Positions 46,770 through 59,000 of a stretch of 64,000 nt of DNA are shown here, in pieces. Numbering within the stretch: the first letter of the stretch is position 1; the number at the start of each line of letters is the position of its first letter. The notes under the pieces are model-generated. The model was not told the origin of the DNA and searched no databases. It saw only the letters and a list, made by a program, of their open reading frames with translations. Position numbers and translations under genes: made by a program. The stretch lies in assembly GCA_963971405.1 (NCBI GenBank), contig OZ020490.1, positions 124,001-188,000 of the forward strand, written 5' to 3'. The DNA is from Psococerastis gibbosa (lineage: Eukaryota; Arthropoda; Insecta; Psocodea; Psocidae).

Positions 46770-48240
46770 TTTAAATAGGGCTGAAATATTGGGATTTTAC
46801 GCATTTTCAGAGCAATAAGGGTTCTATATTATAGGGAAATAGTATAATCGAGCACAGGGGAGGCCCTGGGGTCTTCGCCGGGAGAAAATGTGTGAAAAAT
46901 AGGCAGTGCCGGATTAACCCCTGGGGGGCCGGGGGCACAAGATATAGGGGGGGGGGCCGTGGGTGCAAACCAGAGGCGGACGAGGCCGGCCCAGACCTCA
47001 TAAAAGGGGGAGGCACTTGTCAGTGGCGTAACGATAGGTTTTCGAAGGTGTATAAGTTGGTGCCTCTCCACCCATTTTCATAAAAGTAGCTCAGGAGACA
47101 GGGCTGAAATAGTGGGGTTTTCCATATTTTGAGAGTAGTAAGGCTTACACTTTACAAAGATTCAATAAAATTATGGACAAGGGGGGCCCGGGGGTCTCCC
47201 CCGCGAGTTTTTTTTTGAAAAATAGGGCTGAAATGGTAAAGTTTTACGCATTTTGAGAGCAATAAGGCATATATATTAGAATGAATCTATATAAATGTGG
47301 ACAAGGGGGGCCCGGAAGTCTCCCCCGGGAGAAATGTTTTGAAAAATAGGACTGAAATGGTGAGGTTTAACGCATTTTGAATATTAGAATGAATCAATAT
47401 AATTGTGGAGAAAAGTTTTGAAAAATAATGCTGGAATAGTGACAGCTTTTAAAATAATGGCCTTAGTTCGGTTCGGAGGATATGAAGGGGGACCCGGGGG
47501 TCTCCCATGCGGGAGAAAAGAGAAAAGAGACCTGAAATAGTTTGATTTTACACATTTTAATAGCAGTAACTGGAATTTAACTGACATTTTACAGGCAATT
47601 CATATAATTGCTAACAAGGGGGGCCGGGGGTCTCGTCCGGTTGAAATTTTTTGAAAATAAGGCTAAAATACTGAGGTTTTACACATTTTGAAATCAATAA
47701 ATTTAAGGATTATATAGCCTATTCTAGGGAATTAATGTAATTGTGAACTAGTGGGGCCCGGAGGTCTCCTTCGGGTAAAAGTTTTTGAAAAATAGGTCTG
47801 AAATATTGGGATTCTATACCCATTTTGAGAGGAATAAGGTGTATAAATTACAAGCAATTAATATAATTGGAAACAAGGGGGCCTGGGGTCTCCCCCGGGA
47901 AAAAATGTGTGAAAATAGGGCAGAAATAGTCTGGTTTTACGCATTTTGAGTGCAGTAACACTTAGATTTTAGAGGCAATATATATATAGATAACTGCCTT
48001 CCAAAGGGGGGAGGGGGGCAATAGCAGGTCGCTTGGTTAGCCTCTGGTGATACCGCCTCTAAAATGCATAAAACTACCTACCAGCATTGCAGCAAAAAAA
48101 AAAAAAAACTTTCCCGCCAATTTCAAAACTTTTAATTTCTAATTTTTTTATATTTTTATCTAAAATGTGCCCCAAGTGCCCATGGGTTAATCCGGCACTG
48201 AAAATAGGACTGAAATAGTGGGGTTTGTCACAGGTTTTGA
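46770..48240 (-). repeat. Degenerate tandem array of the GGGGGTCTCCCCC unit
   Basis: Roughly ten units at a spacing of about 110-135 bp, e.g. near 46778, 47100, 47224, 47350, 47530, 47655, 47800, 47920 and 48210. Each has GGGCTGAAATAGTGGGGTTT, a CGCATTTTGAGAGCAATAAGG block, a TATAATTGTGGACAAGG block and a GGGGGTCTCCCCCGGG core. Reverse of the units at 2045-2790. Confidence 0.85.
46904..48200. mobile_element. Nested hAT-like element with perfect 8-bp target duplication
   Basis: CAGTGCCGGATTAACCC at the left and GGGTTAATCCGGCACTG at the right form a 17-bp perfect inverted repeat. AAAATAGG flanks both sides (46896-46903, 48201-48208). It inserted inside an array unit of the outer element and itself contains array units. 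Confidence 0.92.
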
Positions 48241-50702
48241 CATTTGATAGTTTTGGGTTACGGATACTAAATTGTTATTAAATATTTTGTAGCTTTACCT
48301 GAATTATCTTTCTAATTTAAGTAGCCGATTGAGTTTCTGGAGTATCCGTCCGGTATAAGCCACTAGCTAGTTTGGAAACAGAGGAGGTTTCACGCCTCAG
48401 CAGCAGACAACACACCAGCCAACCAAGAGTTAAGATGCTCTCCAAGGAAGGCCTGCCATATCTTTTGCTCAGTAAGAATTCGATAGATGGGTCCAGGGTA
48501 TTTAGAAACTCAATTTAAAATAATATGCATTCACATTACATTTACTTTAATTAAAATAAAATATCGATATGGCATCCTCCTCACAGAACATCCCAACTCC
48601 TGAAGACTCACGAAGTAGGCAGAAAAGAAGATACCACAGAATACGTTGAATAAATAAAGATAGAAATATATTCTACTTATCATTTCCGGTGACTAAAGAG
48701 ACAGCACAACAGCAAAATGTAGGAAAGTACGGCTCCTTGCCGTCCTCATTCCCGCGTGGTTGCTTCCTGTGTTCCCAGTGACCTCAGGAACGGCCAGGCA
48801 CTCACACTGCTATTCTCGTTGATCTCACACTCGTTCCGTAGTTGCCTGCTTGCCTCTGGCTCCATCCATGTAGCCACTGAAAACACAAGAAACAACCAGC
48901 AGTAACAAGAAAATAAAACCCTTAACAGGGAAGGTGTGATAGTGGGATATCAGAATGTATAATACTGGTAGTCACTAGGACGCCGACAAAAGGGAAAAAA
49001 CTTTGATAACCGTGTCATCACATACCTAATAAAATATATATATATATATTGAATAAAATATTTTCATAGAATATTAGAAAGGTTGTACCATATTACAAGA
49101 TTTTAGGACTAGGTTCCTCATTGCTATGGACATCGCCCTTGGACAAGATGGACTTGCACATGACAAGTCATGTTCACGTTTCAACAATCTCAATTCATGT
49201 CGAGACTCGAACACCCGGAAAATATGTTTTCCTCTAAGTAAAAAAAAAGAATATCGCCTGCAATTCGGTACGGAGGTCGATAAAATGAACAAAGAATATC
49301 TGGGCTATTTAGCCTAACAGCATACTCTTACAATTGACTTTGGTAACGGATGCCGTCCCATAAAGAATACATCTGTGGGTTGCGTCTGGCGCACACATCA
49401 GCATTCCAGGGGCCGCTCCCACCACTATCAATCATATATAAATTAATTTAATAAAATGCGAGTCAAACACATTCCAGGTGTTCGAGTCTCGACTACACAA
49501 CTGAAATAAAGAAATTAGTAACTCATTTGAACAATCCGGGGTCCTGAGCTGCATTCAGGCACTTCTCAGAGAACCCACGTTCTCTCTTGTCGTAGACTAT
49601 TTAGACCACAAGACATTACATTGCAATACACATCACCCTCAGATCCATTATTATACTTTTCATAACTATTCTTTCCTGCATTACAAATTTTTATCGATTA
49701 GAAGACTTGGTTAAGCCGCACTATGGCACCATGCTTAACCCAACTCCTGAACTGGTACCTACTGGCACATGACAAGTTCTCACACTGACCAACAGGAAAG
49801 TTAGTTTTCTGATGTTTTATAAAAATCTCGGGTTTCCAAAGATTCCGAGTACCCCTTAAATTATATTCATTGCATTTCTCACACTTTTCATCTTTTATTT
49901 ATTTAAATTTTTCCATTATCACCTTCCAACGTCTTTCACTAATACGTAGTACTGACTCTCTTCGCCACGCTCATCCTGGGGACAACGCTCACCTGGGGAA
50001 ACTGACGTGACGGGGGAAACAAGGCAACGCCCTGCCCCAACTTGAAAACTTCTACATCCTTTTGCTGATGTCGCCTTGATTGGAAACTTCCAGCCTCATG
50101 TGGGGATTGGATAGACTCGGTTAAACACTCAGACGACAGCTATTCTCGTCGGCGACAAAGTAGAACGAAAAGAAAGTAGAGACCAACAAGAAAGTAGCCG
50201 ACCGTAGAAAACCCGAAAGGGTGGAATTGAAGAAAAGGAAGAATTGAACCCAGTAAAAAAAAAGAAAGAAAGAAAAAAAAGAAAAAAGAAAAAACCCCTG
50301 TGAAAAGGTGCACTAAACACTCATTAGACAGAGGTCTCTTTTAAAATTAGATAAAAGGTGATTCTTCACCGAATTTCAAGACAAAAGTGTCCCCACAACG
50401 ACAGGATCTCTTACCACGTAAACTATAATAGACCACAACTGACATGTCCAAAACCATATGACTTTGACAGATGACCAATGAGAGACGAGCGCGCGCAAAT
50501 GGGAAATTCAAAACTTTTAGGACTTTTAATTTCTTACGATTTCTTAACTTACAACTGAAGAAACTGATTTTCGTTGGACACCACTCTTCCCTTCTAACCT
50601 CCTAAGCATCATACGAGACCTGGCCAACTATTTAAACTTCCAACCCTAAAATTCGGAGCTCCTCAGATATTTTAGCAACTGGGACGGGGAAAAAAAAAAC
50701 CC
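48239..50702 (+). mobile_element. 2.46-kb insertion flanked by 12-bp direct repeats
   Basis: GTCACAGGTTTT occurs at 48227-48238 and 50703-50714 and splits one array unit. The insert ends in a run of A followed by CCC, hinting at retroposition. No ORF of note. A minus-strand exon-like stretch lies at 48765-48882. Confidence 0.55.
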
Positions 50703-50949
50703 GTCACAGGTTTTAGACATTTTGAGGACCCTAATGGGGGGGGGGGGGCTTTAGCCCCATAGCCCCACCCCCCGTAGATCCGCGCCTTATTCTAGTGACT
50801 TTGCAACCTATGCATGTATGTTGTATGCATGTACTTCTATAGTATCCATAGTATGTATTTGAAGAATGCATTCCTGCAATAAAAAAATAACAGAATTCTC
50901 CCATAATTACGGGCATAATATTGACGTGGTTACTCATCTGATATAGTTG

Positions 50950-51500
50950 GCAATTGCAGGCCGCCTTCCGCATGTCTACGCGTATGCACGTACCAGTTAG
51001 TGCTGTCTTCTACATCGCTTGCACCTACACGCATAAGCCTGTGCACTGCCACGGCTTACAGCCAACACGCATTACATTGGCGCATCCAAAAAATATGTTG
51101 GGGGGGGGGGGCAAGAACAGTTCGCCGTTAACTATTAACTTCTTGCCGCGGGCAGGGGCTCATCCATATGCCGTTGAATTCTACCAACCAGACCAAACCA
51201 TTGCAAAAACTCACATTAGTTAATTTCCCAATTTCGCATTCCGCCAGGGGGGGGGGGGGCTTTTTTAAACTAGCTCAAACCGTTTTACTTCAATGAAATC
51301 GCATATGGTGGAGCGGGTAGAATATAATCGTTAACTAAATCCCTGGATCTTATTGTCTATGATAGTTGGTTGGGCTCTTATAAGAAAACAATTGAAAGAG
51401 ACTAAAATGTAATTTTTTTTAAATGAATCAATATGAATTTTTCCGAGAAGTTCTTCTATCATTGCTACTTGCAGTTTTTTTATTTTTTTTATTTTTTATT
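50950..51500. other. No gene recognised
   Basis: Contains two poly-G tracts (51099-51109 and 51247-51259), each preceded by hAT-end-like GGCGCATCC or CCGCCA. No matching partners. Confidence 0.4.
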
Positions 51501-51672
51501 TTAAAAAGGTTAATCCCACACAAACAATTCAATGAATGTATCCGATTGACCTCTTCAGTCGCCTCACTAAGTTACCTGATAGGTACTTGTGTCGAGTAAC
51601 GACACGTCTCCGATCGCATGGCGTGTTGAGACTCGCACATACAAGCACGCTACCACCTGGCCATCAAAGTCG
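51500..51672 (+). repeat. Interspersed repeat family E, copy 1
   Basis: AATCCCACACAAACAATTC, TGTATCCGATTGACCTCTTC, GAGTAACGACACGTCTCC and GCTACCACCTGGCCATC in this order. Copies at 53148-53308 and 62590-62762, all plus strand. The complement of the last block (GGCCAGGTGGTAGCGTG) looks like a tRNA 5' end, so this may be a minus-strand SINE. Confidence 0.75.
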
Positions 51673-51743
51673 ATTTGAGTCGAGTTGAAATCAGGTTAGG
51701 TGCTAAATAAGATTAAAACCCATTACGTTCCTTCCACAAGCTT

Positions 51744-52078
51744 CAGGGCCGGGTTTGGCCTTGTGGGGGCCCCTGGGCCGCAATTGAGGGGGGCCCTTTC
51801 TCGGGCAGAAAAGGTTTACTCTTACACGAATATTTCACTATCATTTAAAATATAGAGACTCAGGATGCAGAATAGAATAGAATTGAGTAACGCGATTAAT
51901 CATTAATGCCACAGCATGTTCCAATTTCCCGCCAAACATTTCATTGAATATTATATTGTAATACAATTTAAAAGTTTATGCCCGTATATATTTGCTTCGT
52001 TTTCTATTGCGATTTTGTATTTTACGGCTTTTTATGGGGCCACATGCCCTCCTGACCCCATAGCCAAACCCGGCCCTG
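51744..52078. mobile_element. 335-bp hAT-like MITE
   Basis: Perfect 16-bp inverted ends CAGGGCCGGGTTTGGC / GCCAAACCCGGCCCTG. Flanks ACAAGCTT and TCAAGCTC agree at 6 of 8. Confidence 0.85.
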
Positions 52079-52876
52079 TCAAGCTCACAGTAGTTCCGAA
52101 TTTTCTTTTCTTCTAGACATCTAATAACCTAATGCGTTAGGATCAGCAAGTTGATAGTAAGAAATAAACAGGTATGCTTAGGAGCCACTCATTTACAGGC
52201 TATACCTATATAAATCCATATTCCATAAATAAGAGAACTGAACTGTTTTTTTATGGACATCACAACAGGGGTGTTCAAGATATAAATGGTTTTGAAATGA
52301 AATATTCGAATTTGGGGCAATGCTACATAATACACTACAACATACAAACAGTCTCTATAGTTGGTTTTTGTATATTACTACCTAATTAACGATGATAGGC
52401 TACCTGCAATAAACAGGTTAAGCACATATGTACATAATTACATTTACCAAGGTCGACCTGTTGATCTTTGGAACAATGCAAAGTATCACTGTTAAACGTG
52501 TCACCGAGTTTTCCGAATTTCCAGCATATTTGTGCCTGCATGTCTTCAGCAGATTCTCATTCACTCTCTGACCTGAGGTAAGTTGCTTGCATGTAGTCGG
52601 TTACTTTAGCAAAGTGCTGAGCTTACGCACTGAAGGGTGTAGGTACTGCTCAGCTGGTACCAATTTTTGTATTTTCAATCTTATAGCTAACAAGCCCCAG
52701 CGGAAGTTTATCTATACTTTATAACGTTTCATAAAGTTTTCCTTGAGGGCTAAATATTTATATTTATTTTGAGCAACCTAACGGTATTTGTGTATGGAAT
52801 TGTTGCTGCCCATTGAATACGGTTGGTAAGCTGCAAATAGGCTACATATTGCGCATTTCAGAATTGCGGGGCCAAC
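52079..52876 (+). other. 5' flank of the P450 gene
   Basis: No TATA-Inr pair can be assigned reliably. The upstream boundary is set by the MITE ending at 52078. Confidence 0.4.
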
Positions 52877-53036
52877 ATGATCTTGCTGTGGATCGCAGCA
52901 TCACTCGCCATATTCGCGGCCAAATATGCATACGACCATTTTGGGTACTACAGTGCAGCTTTTCGGTACCCCACAGCTCTGCCGGGTATTCCGAACATTC
53001 TGGCGGGCTATCTCACCATGGCAACCAATCATTTTG
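52877..53036 (+). CDS. P450 exon 1 (membrane anchor)
   Basis: ATG opens a hydrophobic MILLWIAASLAIFAAKYAY anchor and the LPGIP hinge. Donor G|GTAAGT, phase 1. Confidence 0.85.
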
Positions 53037-56000
53037 GTAAGTCAAACGCATCCGTAATCCATTGCAAGCATTGCAATTCAGTAACTGTTCTCGATGTAAC
53101 TGCTGGCGGACAGGAGAATCGGCCACCCGTGTTTTTTTTTTCTTTTAATAGCATACAAAAAATTTAATGAATGTATCCGATTGATCTCTTCAGTCGCCTC
53201 AATGAGTAAATTAATACTTGTGCTGAGTTACGACACGTCTCCTATCGCATGGCGCGCAGAGACTTGCACAAGTACAAGCACGCTAACACCTTGCCATCGA
53301 AGCCGATAACCGATAAGCCGTTACCTGCCAAATATTCTTAGTCTGCATCACTGCAATGGCAAATTTCATATCACAATCATTGTCAAGGGCCTCATAACCG
53401 TTTAACAGCAACACATTATACGTCACATATTTTCTATTATTATTATTTTCAAATTTTATTAATTTAGACCAGATTTAACAGGAAGAACTAGGAAATAAGC
53501 CAAACTGTTACAATTGAAAATTTATTGTTGGATTTCGGGCTGTGGTAACCGTCGTCGTCTTCGAGCAGATTAGAGAATCGGTGAGTTCTTTCCATCTCTC
53601 TGCAACGGTCACTGTCTTCAATGACCAAATCCTCGTAACTGTAAGCCTATAGGAATTCCGTCTGAACTGCGTAACTGTTTAATAATTGCAGACTTCTTCC
53701 AAGCATTCAGCAGTCTGCAGAGGGCGGGAAGCGGTGCTTTCTCTGCCATTTGGTTCCCGAGTTTTACCGTGTTGGTGAGGAAGTCGGAGCATCTGCAGAC
53801 CGTGTTAACCAGTAAAAGCACGCTGGACAAGACGTTCCACTACGAGGGACTCAAGTGCTTCATAGGGAAACACCGGCCGGGCGGCTTGATCCCAGCCAGC
53901 GGTATTTACTTTACCTGTGCCTTTCAATACATAACTAAATAACTTAAATATTAAAAATTACGAGGTTATCATCCCAAGCATAAAATTATGCTGTTCAAAT
54001 AAGAGTCCCAAGACCTATGTCAGCTCAACTCTCTTAATAACAATGATAATAGGCTAATAGTTATAATAATAATAAGACGAGTAGTCTATATCATCTCGAC
54101 GGGGACCGAACTTTTCAATTTTTATATAATTATTTTTATGAATTTATATTTTCAGAGCGAATGCCAATGGGTCTCAATTTTCCATTTTTTTCGAATTTAC
54201 TTTAGTTTTACTTTTTCCGTTTTTAAGGTGACAAATATCAACCATGTAAGAAACTTTTCTACAATACATTCAACAGCAGTTCAGTAGACGTGTTGTTTGA
54301 GTCGCTGTTACGCGGCGCCGAATTTCTCATACGGGATTTGGAACAGAAAGTCGGCCAAGGAGAGTTTGAAATGATCCCAATAGCTCGAAGGTTTGGGGCC
54401 AGGAATGTTATGGGTAAGTTATTGGCAATTTTAGATGGCTTGAGAGTTATTGTGTCGTATGAGTATACTGTTATTTTAATTCAAGTCCAACCAGTTAAGC
54501 TCTATTAGGCCTATGCTACAAGATTACTGTGTGTAGTAAGTTTGGACTAATACCTATTCACCAGTGTTTTCATATGCCTAAATTGAATTTAATCATATCC
54601 TGTGTCAAAGACCGTTCTGTAACTTTTCCAGACGCACCCGAATTTAGGCCATAAAGTGCAGCGGATCTTAGATATACAGTATATTCTAAAAGTAAAATGT
54701 CACCTGTAGCCATGGTCTTGTACAATTCTTACGACGTCAGAACTAGCGTTCGCCCGGGACTGGGCATATCCCGGTTTACAACCAATTACAATGGTTTGTT
54801 TATGTACTGTGGTCAACTGGATTCTGCAGGGAAACGCCAGAAAATGGGAAAATGCAAGAAATTGCAGGAAAAAATAGGTATCTCAATGAATGAATGAATG
54901 AATGAATATTATCTTTATTTTCCATATGGGCCCACTCTTACAACTAACCCAGGTGTCTCAGGCGTCTTGAGTTCAATGTGAGGAGAGGGGGGGGGGGGGG
55001 GGGGTCTATCATAAATTCAAAGTTCTTAAAAATTACTTTCATTTCATGTGGTGCAACTTTTTTGCATTTGAAAATTCCAACATATTGCCGTATATTGAGG
55101 CTCCATCAGGTGAGGTAATTCCAGCAACCTGATCGAGGCGATTATAATACCGGTATTTATTTAATCCACTGGTATTAAAAATGTAAACAAGATAATTTTA
55201 TAATGGAAAGTGCTATTCAAAATTTGTTTGTTTACAGTTATAATCGTAGGGTATTTATTTAACCCCGGTATTATAATCGCCTCGATCAGGCTGCAGGAGC
55301 AATTGCTTTCTCGATGTTAGCGTTGCTATAGTTATAGTCGGGAGTTTGGTTGTTCCATCTATGAATGCGGTTGCGGCTGGCTGTTCCGTCTGAGAATGCT
55401 CTTTCTGGACATCAAAGTGTGCCAGCTACTAGTTCAGTCTCTAGTTTGGTTGTTCCATCTATGAATGCGGTTGCGGCTGGCTGTTCCGTCTGAGAATGCT
55501 CTTTCTGGACATCAAAGTGTGCCAGCTACTAGTTCAGTCTCTAGTTGTACTTATTTTGCAGACGGGGCTGCGGACTACCAGGTGGCTGAGGACAGCACAA
55601 TAATGAAGCTGATGGTTAAACGATTCCAGGCGATTGAATTTAACATTATAAGAATGGGCGTTTTCCACAATTTTCCGCTCTCCGAAATATTATTCCCGTT
55701 TAAGAGGAATTTACTGCCGGAACGGTCTGAAATACACCAACTATGTCAAATGGTGTATAACGAAAAGAAAATGGGTAAGTTGGCTACTTCACACTGCAGA
55801 TAATCCGATTTTAGCCTGAAATTAGATGACGGAAAATTTTCAAAAATGCGAAAATAGCAATTTCGTAGATTTTTTCCTTTGCACCATTTACGGGTTTATG
55901 CCTAGTGTCTTCCCCCTCTCCTGCTAGGCTAGTCTCTTACATGTAAGCGCTGTTTTAGGGGTTGGGCCCATCAAATCCTTTTTTTCCCTTTTTATTCATT

Positions 56001-59000
56001 GGGGCTATAGGTCCATTTCATGAAAACGCGCACCTCATCATGTGAGAGGCATGACGTCGCAGCTCTCACCTATCGTCTTATTTCTTCATTTCTTTCCAAT
56101 TCGGAACGATTATAAACACTGAAATAGTTGAAATATTGTATTAAATGCAATAGCTTAATAAGTGTACTATAAAAATGATTGATGATACATTCGGAGCCTG
56201 CGCGGTACGGCTATCTTGCTTCAGCATTCAGCATTAAGAGTTACCCTGCAAGTGCAATATAGCCTATTTGTGAATGCATTTCAGAATATTCTGCAATGGC
56301 GAATGAGGAGGTACCGAGGCAATACATTTACAATTTGATACGTGAGGCTGAGCAAGACGATTCCATTGACATATATGCTGAACTGACGACATTACTAGCC
56401 GCGGTGAGTCGGTCGAGTCTGTTCGTGTAACTCTGGCAAAGGAGTTAGATCCACGACGCGACGAGTATCGTTATTAGACTGACTCCAGTAAGTCCGACCG
56501 GACTTAACCCACAGCAATAATGGTAGGCCTACGGCTTGCGATGGCACTACTGTTACAAATGAGGAAAATACAACAAAAATAAAAATTTCAACGTTATATT
56601 GGACTCTGCTTATTTTTACATGTCCTGTGGTGAGTCAATGCCTTCCGGCTACCAGTGGTTACAGCTTATTTCTTTGTAGCTTGTTTTTAAATATTCGCCA
56701 AATACCATTTTTACAAATCATTTTATTGAACTACACATAATAAGATTGATGATTTAATTATATTCTCGTACAAGGCCATTGGGACCACGGCGACAGCGAT
56801 ATGCACATGTCTGGAGTTGCTGGCCATGCACCCCGAGGTGCAGCAGAGGGTGTACTTGGAGGACCAGCAGGTGCAGGTGGGCCTGCGGGGCCGCGCGATG
56901 GTCGACGGCGACCTGGACGACTATGAGTACCTGCACCGCGTAGTCAAGGAGACGCTGCGGCTGTGTCCAACGATCCCTGTTATTGCGAGGTGCCCGAGGG
57001 AGGACCTCGTGCTTGGTATGTACCCAGTACCCGTATCTATTGTTGTGTAAGATTTAGCTACATCCCCCTCAAGTGGCGGGAAGTAGGTGTGATCTTCATT
57101 CCAAAGCATGGTAGATCAGACTACACCAAGCCGTCGGCGTTCAGACCCATCAGCCTCAGTTCATTCTTGCTAAAGACACTGGAAAGGCTTATCGAACGAG
57201 AAATCAGGCTTACACTCACCGGTACCAACGAACTACACGACGGACAGCACGGGTTCAGGCCAGGGCGGTCAACAGAAAGTGCCCTACATAGCCTGGTCTC
57301 GTATCTAGAAGGGAGTCTTGACAGTAAAGAAATGGCGCTCTGTGTATTTCTGGACGTGGATGGAGCTTTTTCAAATTTAATTCTGACTGCTATTGATGAA
57401 TTATTAAAGAAAAGAAAGATTGACCCACAAATCAGGACGTGGTTATTATGTATGCTCCGTCAACGATTGGTTGTCTGCACTCGAGGGGGGAGCACGATTC
57501 GAGCCTGGGTAGCTAGAGGCTGCGGACAGGGTGCAGTGACCTCGCCTATCGTATGGGACATTGTCGTGGACGAGCTGTTGTACATACTGTCGTGTAGCGG
57601 ACTGTATGTCCAAGCATATGCAGATGACCTTGTTGTAGCTGTGAAAGGAATGGATTTGTCTGTCATTACCGAACTAATGCAACGCGCGCTCAATATAATC
57701 TCGCAGTGGTGTCGCCCCAAAGGCCTTAACATTAATGTCAGTAAGACGCAGTCGGTTCTTTTTACTAGGAGAAAGAAGCTAAAGAACACAACTCTGTTTC
57801 TTAATGATCAAGAAATTCCATCCTCAAAATGTGTTAAATTCTTAGGAGTTCATCTCGATTCAAAGCTTCTATGGAACAGTCACTTGGATTCAACAATAGC
57901 AAAGGCGCGCTCGGTTCTTTGGAGCCTGCGGGTTGGTTTTGGAAGTACCTGGGGTCTTACAACCAAAGTCATGAGGTGGCTTTATGTGGCTGTTGTGAGA
58001 CCGGCGCTAAGTTATGGTTGCGTTGTGTGGTGGAAACGGGCGTTGTTGGAGACATCAAAGCAGAAGCTGGCGAAAATACAAAGACTGGCTTGCATTTCAA
58101 TATCTGGGGCAATGCGATCAACTCCTACATCCGCGCTAGAGGTGTTATTGGACTTACAACCACTGTATCTGTATCTGGAACATACAGCATCCCTCTCGCT
58201 TCATCGATTGAGAATTACCGGGTTGCTCTGCCGAAAAGCTCCTCGCAACGGCCATGCAGAAACATTCCATCTGAAGATGGCCAACGAACAGAAAATGCCA
58301 TGTGATCGTATAATCAGAGAAACCTACTTCACTGGGGCTCAGGCGCGTTTTCCCACCCGCGAAGAGTGGGATGAAAATCTCGGAGAAATAGTGTCAGGGT
58401 TCGACATTGTTCTCTACACAGACGGTTCGAAAATGAACGGGAAAGCCGGTGCAGGTATCTTCTGTGAGGACCCTCCCATTGCTATCTCACTCCCCCTCGG
58501 TGACTATGCGTCGGTCTTCCAAGCTGAGCTATTTGCTATACATGAAGGGATCAAGTGCTGTGAAGACTTTAGTGGCAAGGCCATTGCAGTTTGCTCCGAT
58601 AGCAAATCCGCAATTCAAGCCCTTCAACGGGGCTGTGCTACCTCTGCTGTTGTACGGGATTGTAAGGCTGCATACATGTCATTGAGACACCATAATTCCG
58701 TAACGCTGGTGTGGGTTCCCGGTCACAGTGGAGTGCTTGGCAATGAAAAAGCGGACGAACTAGCTCGTGCAGGATCAGCAGTTTTTCCAGTTGGTCCGGA
58801 GCCTATTCTCCCGGTCCCATGGAGGGTTATCCTTAACAAGGGGAACTGCGTCATGAGGGACAAGTGGAGCTCGGTGTGGTCCAGTGCAAGCGGAATGCAT
58901 CACTCCAAGGCATGTTTGCTCGGACCGGATGAGCGGCTAAAACGAGATGTCATCTCCAGCAGTCGACGAGCAGTACGCGCTGCTGCTGCTATGCTGACGG

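Larger units (their letters stand above)
46710..50788. mobile_element. 4.1-kb composite hAT-like element with perfect 8-bp target duplication
   Basis: Left end CAGGCGCGGATCTAG and complement of the right end AAGGCGCGGATCTAC. ATTCTAGT flanks both sides exactly (46702-46709, 50789-50796). It belongs to the same family as 22902-23387. The left part is a reverse-oriented array of the GGGGGTCTCCCCC unit. A second hAT-like element (46904-48200) and a 2.46-kb insertion (48239-50702) are nested in it. No transposase ORF. Confidence 0.87.

Noticed and set aside
2045..48240. CRISPR-like array because of regularly spaced units
   Set aside because: Units are long, degenerate and lie inside eukaryotic transposons; no cas genes.
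49195..49496. Inverted pair around GTGTTCGAGTCTCGAC as a MITE
   Set aside because: Only about 20 bp of pairing, no flanking duplication. Possibly two box-B-like fragments in opposite orientation.
56963..57040. N-terminal part of the 757-codon ORF as part of a real RT protein
   Set aside because: This segment is P450 exon 6 and intron sequence in another frame; the LINE starts at 57041.
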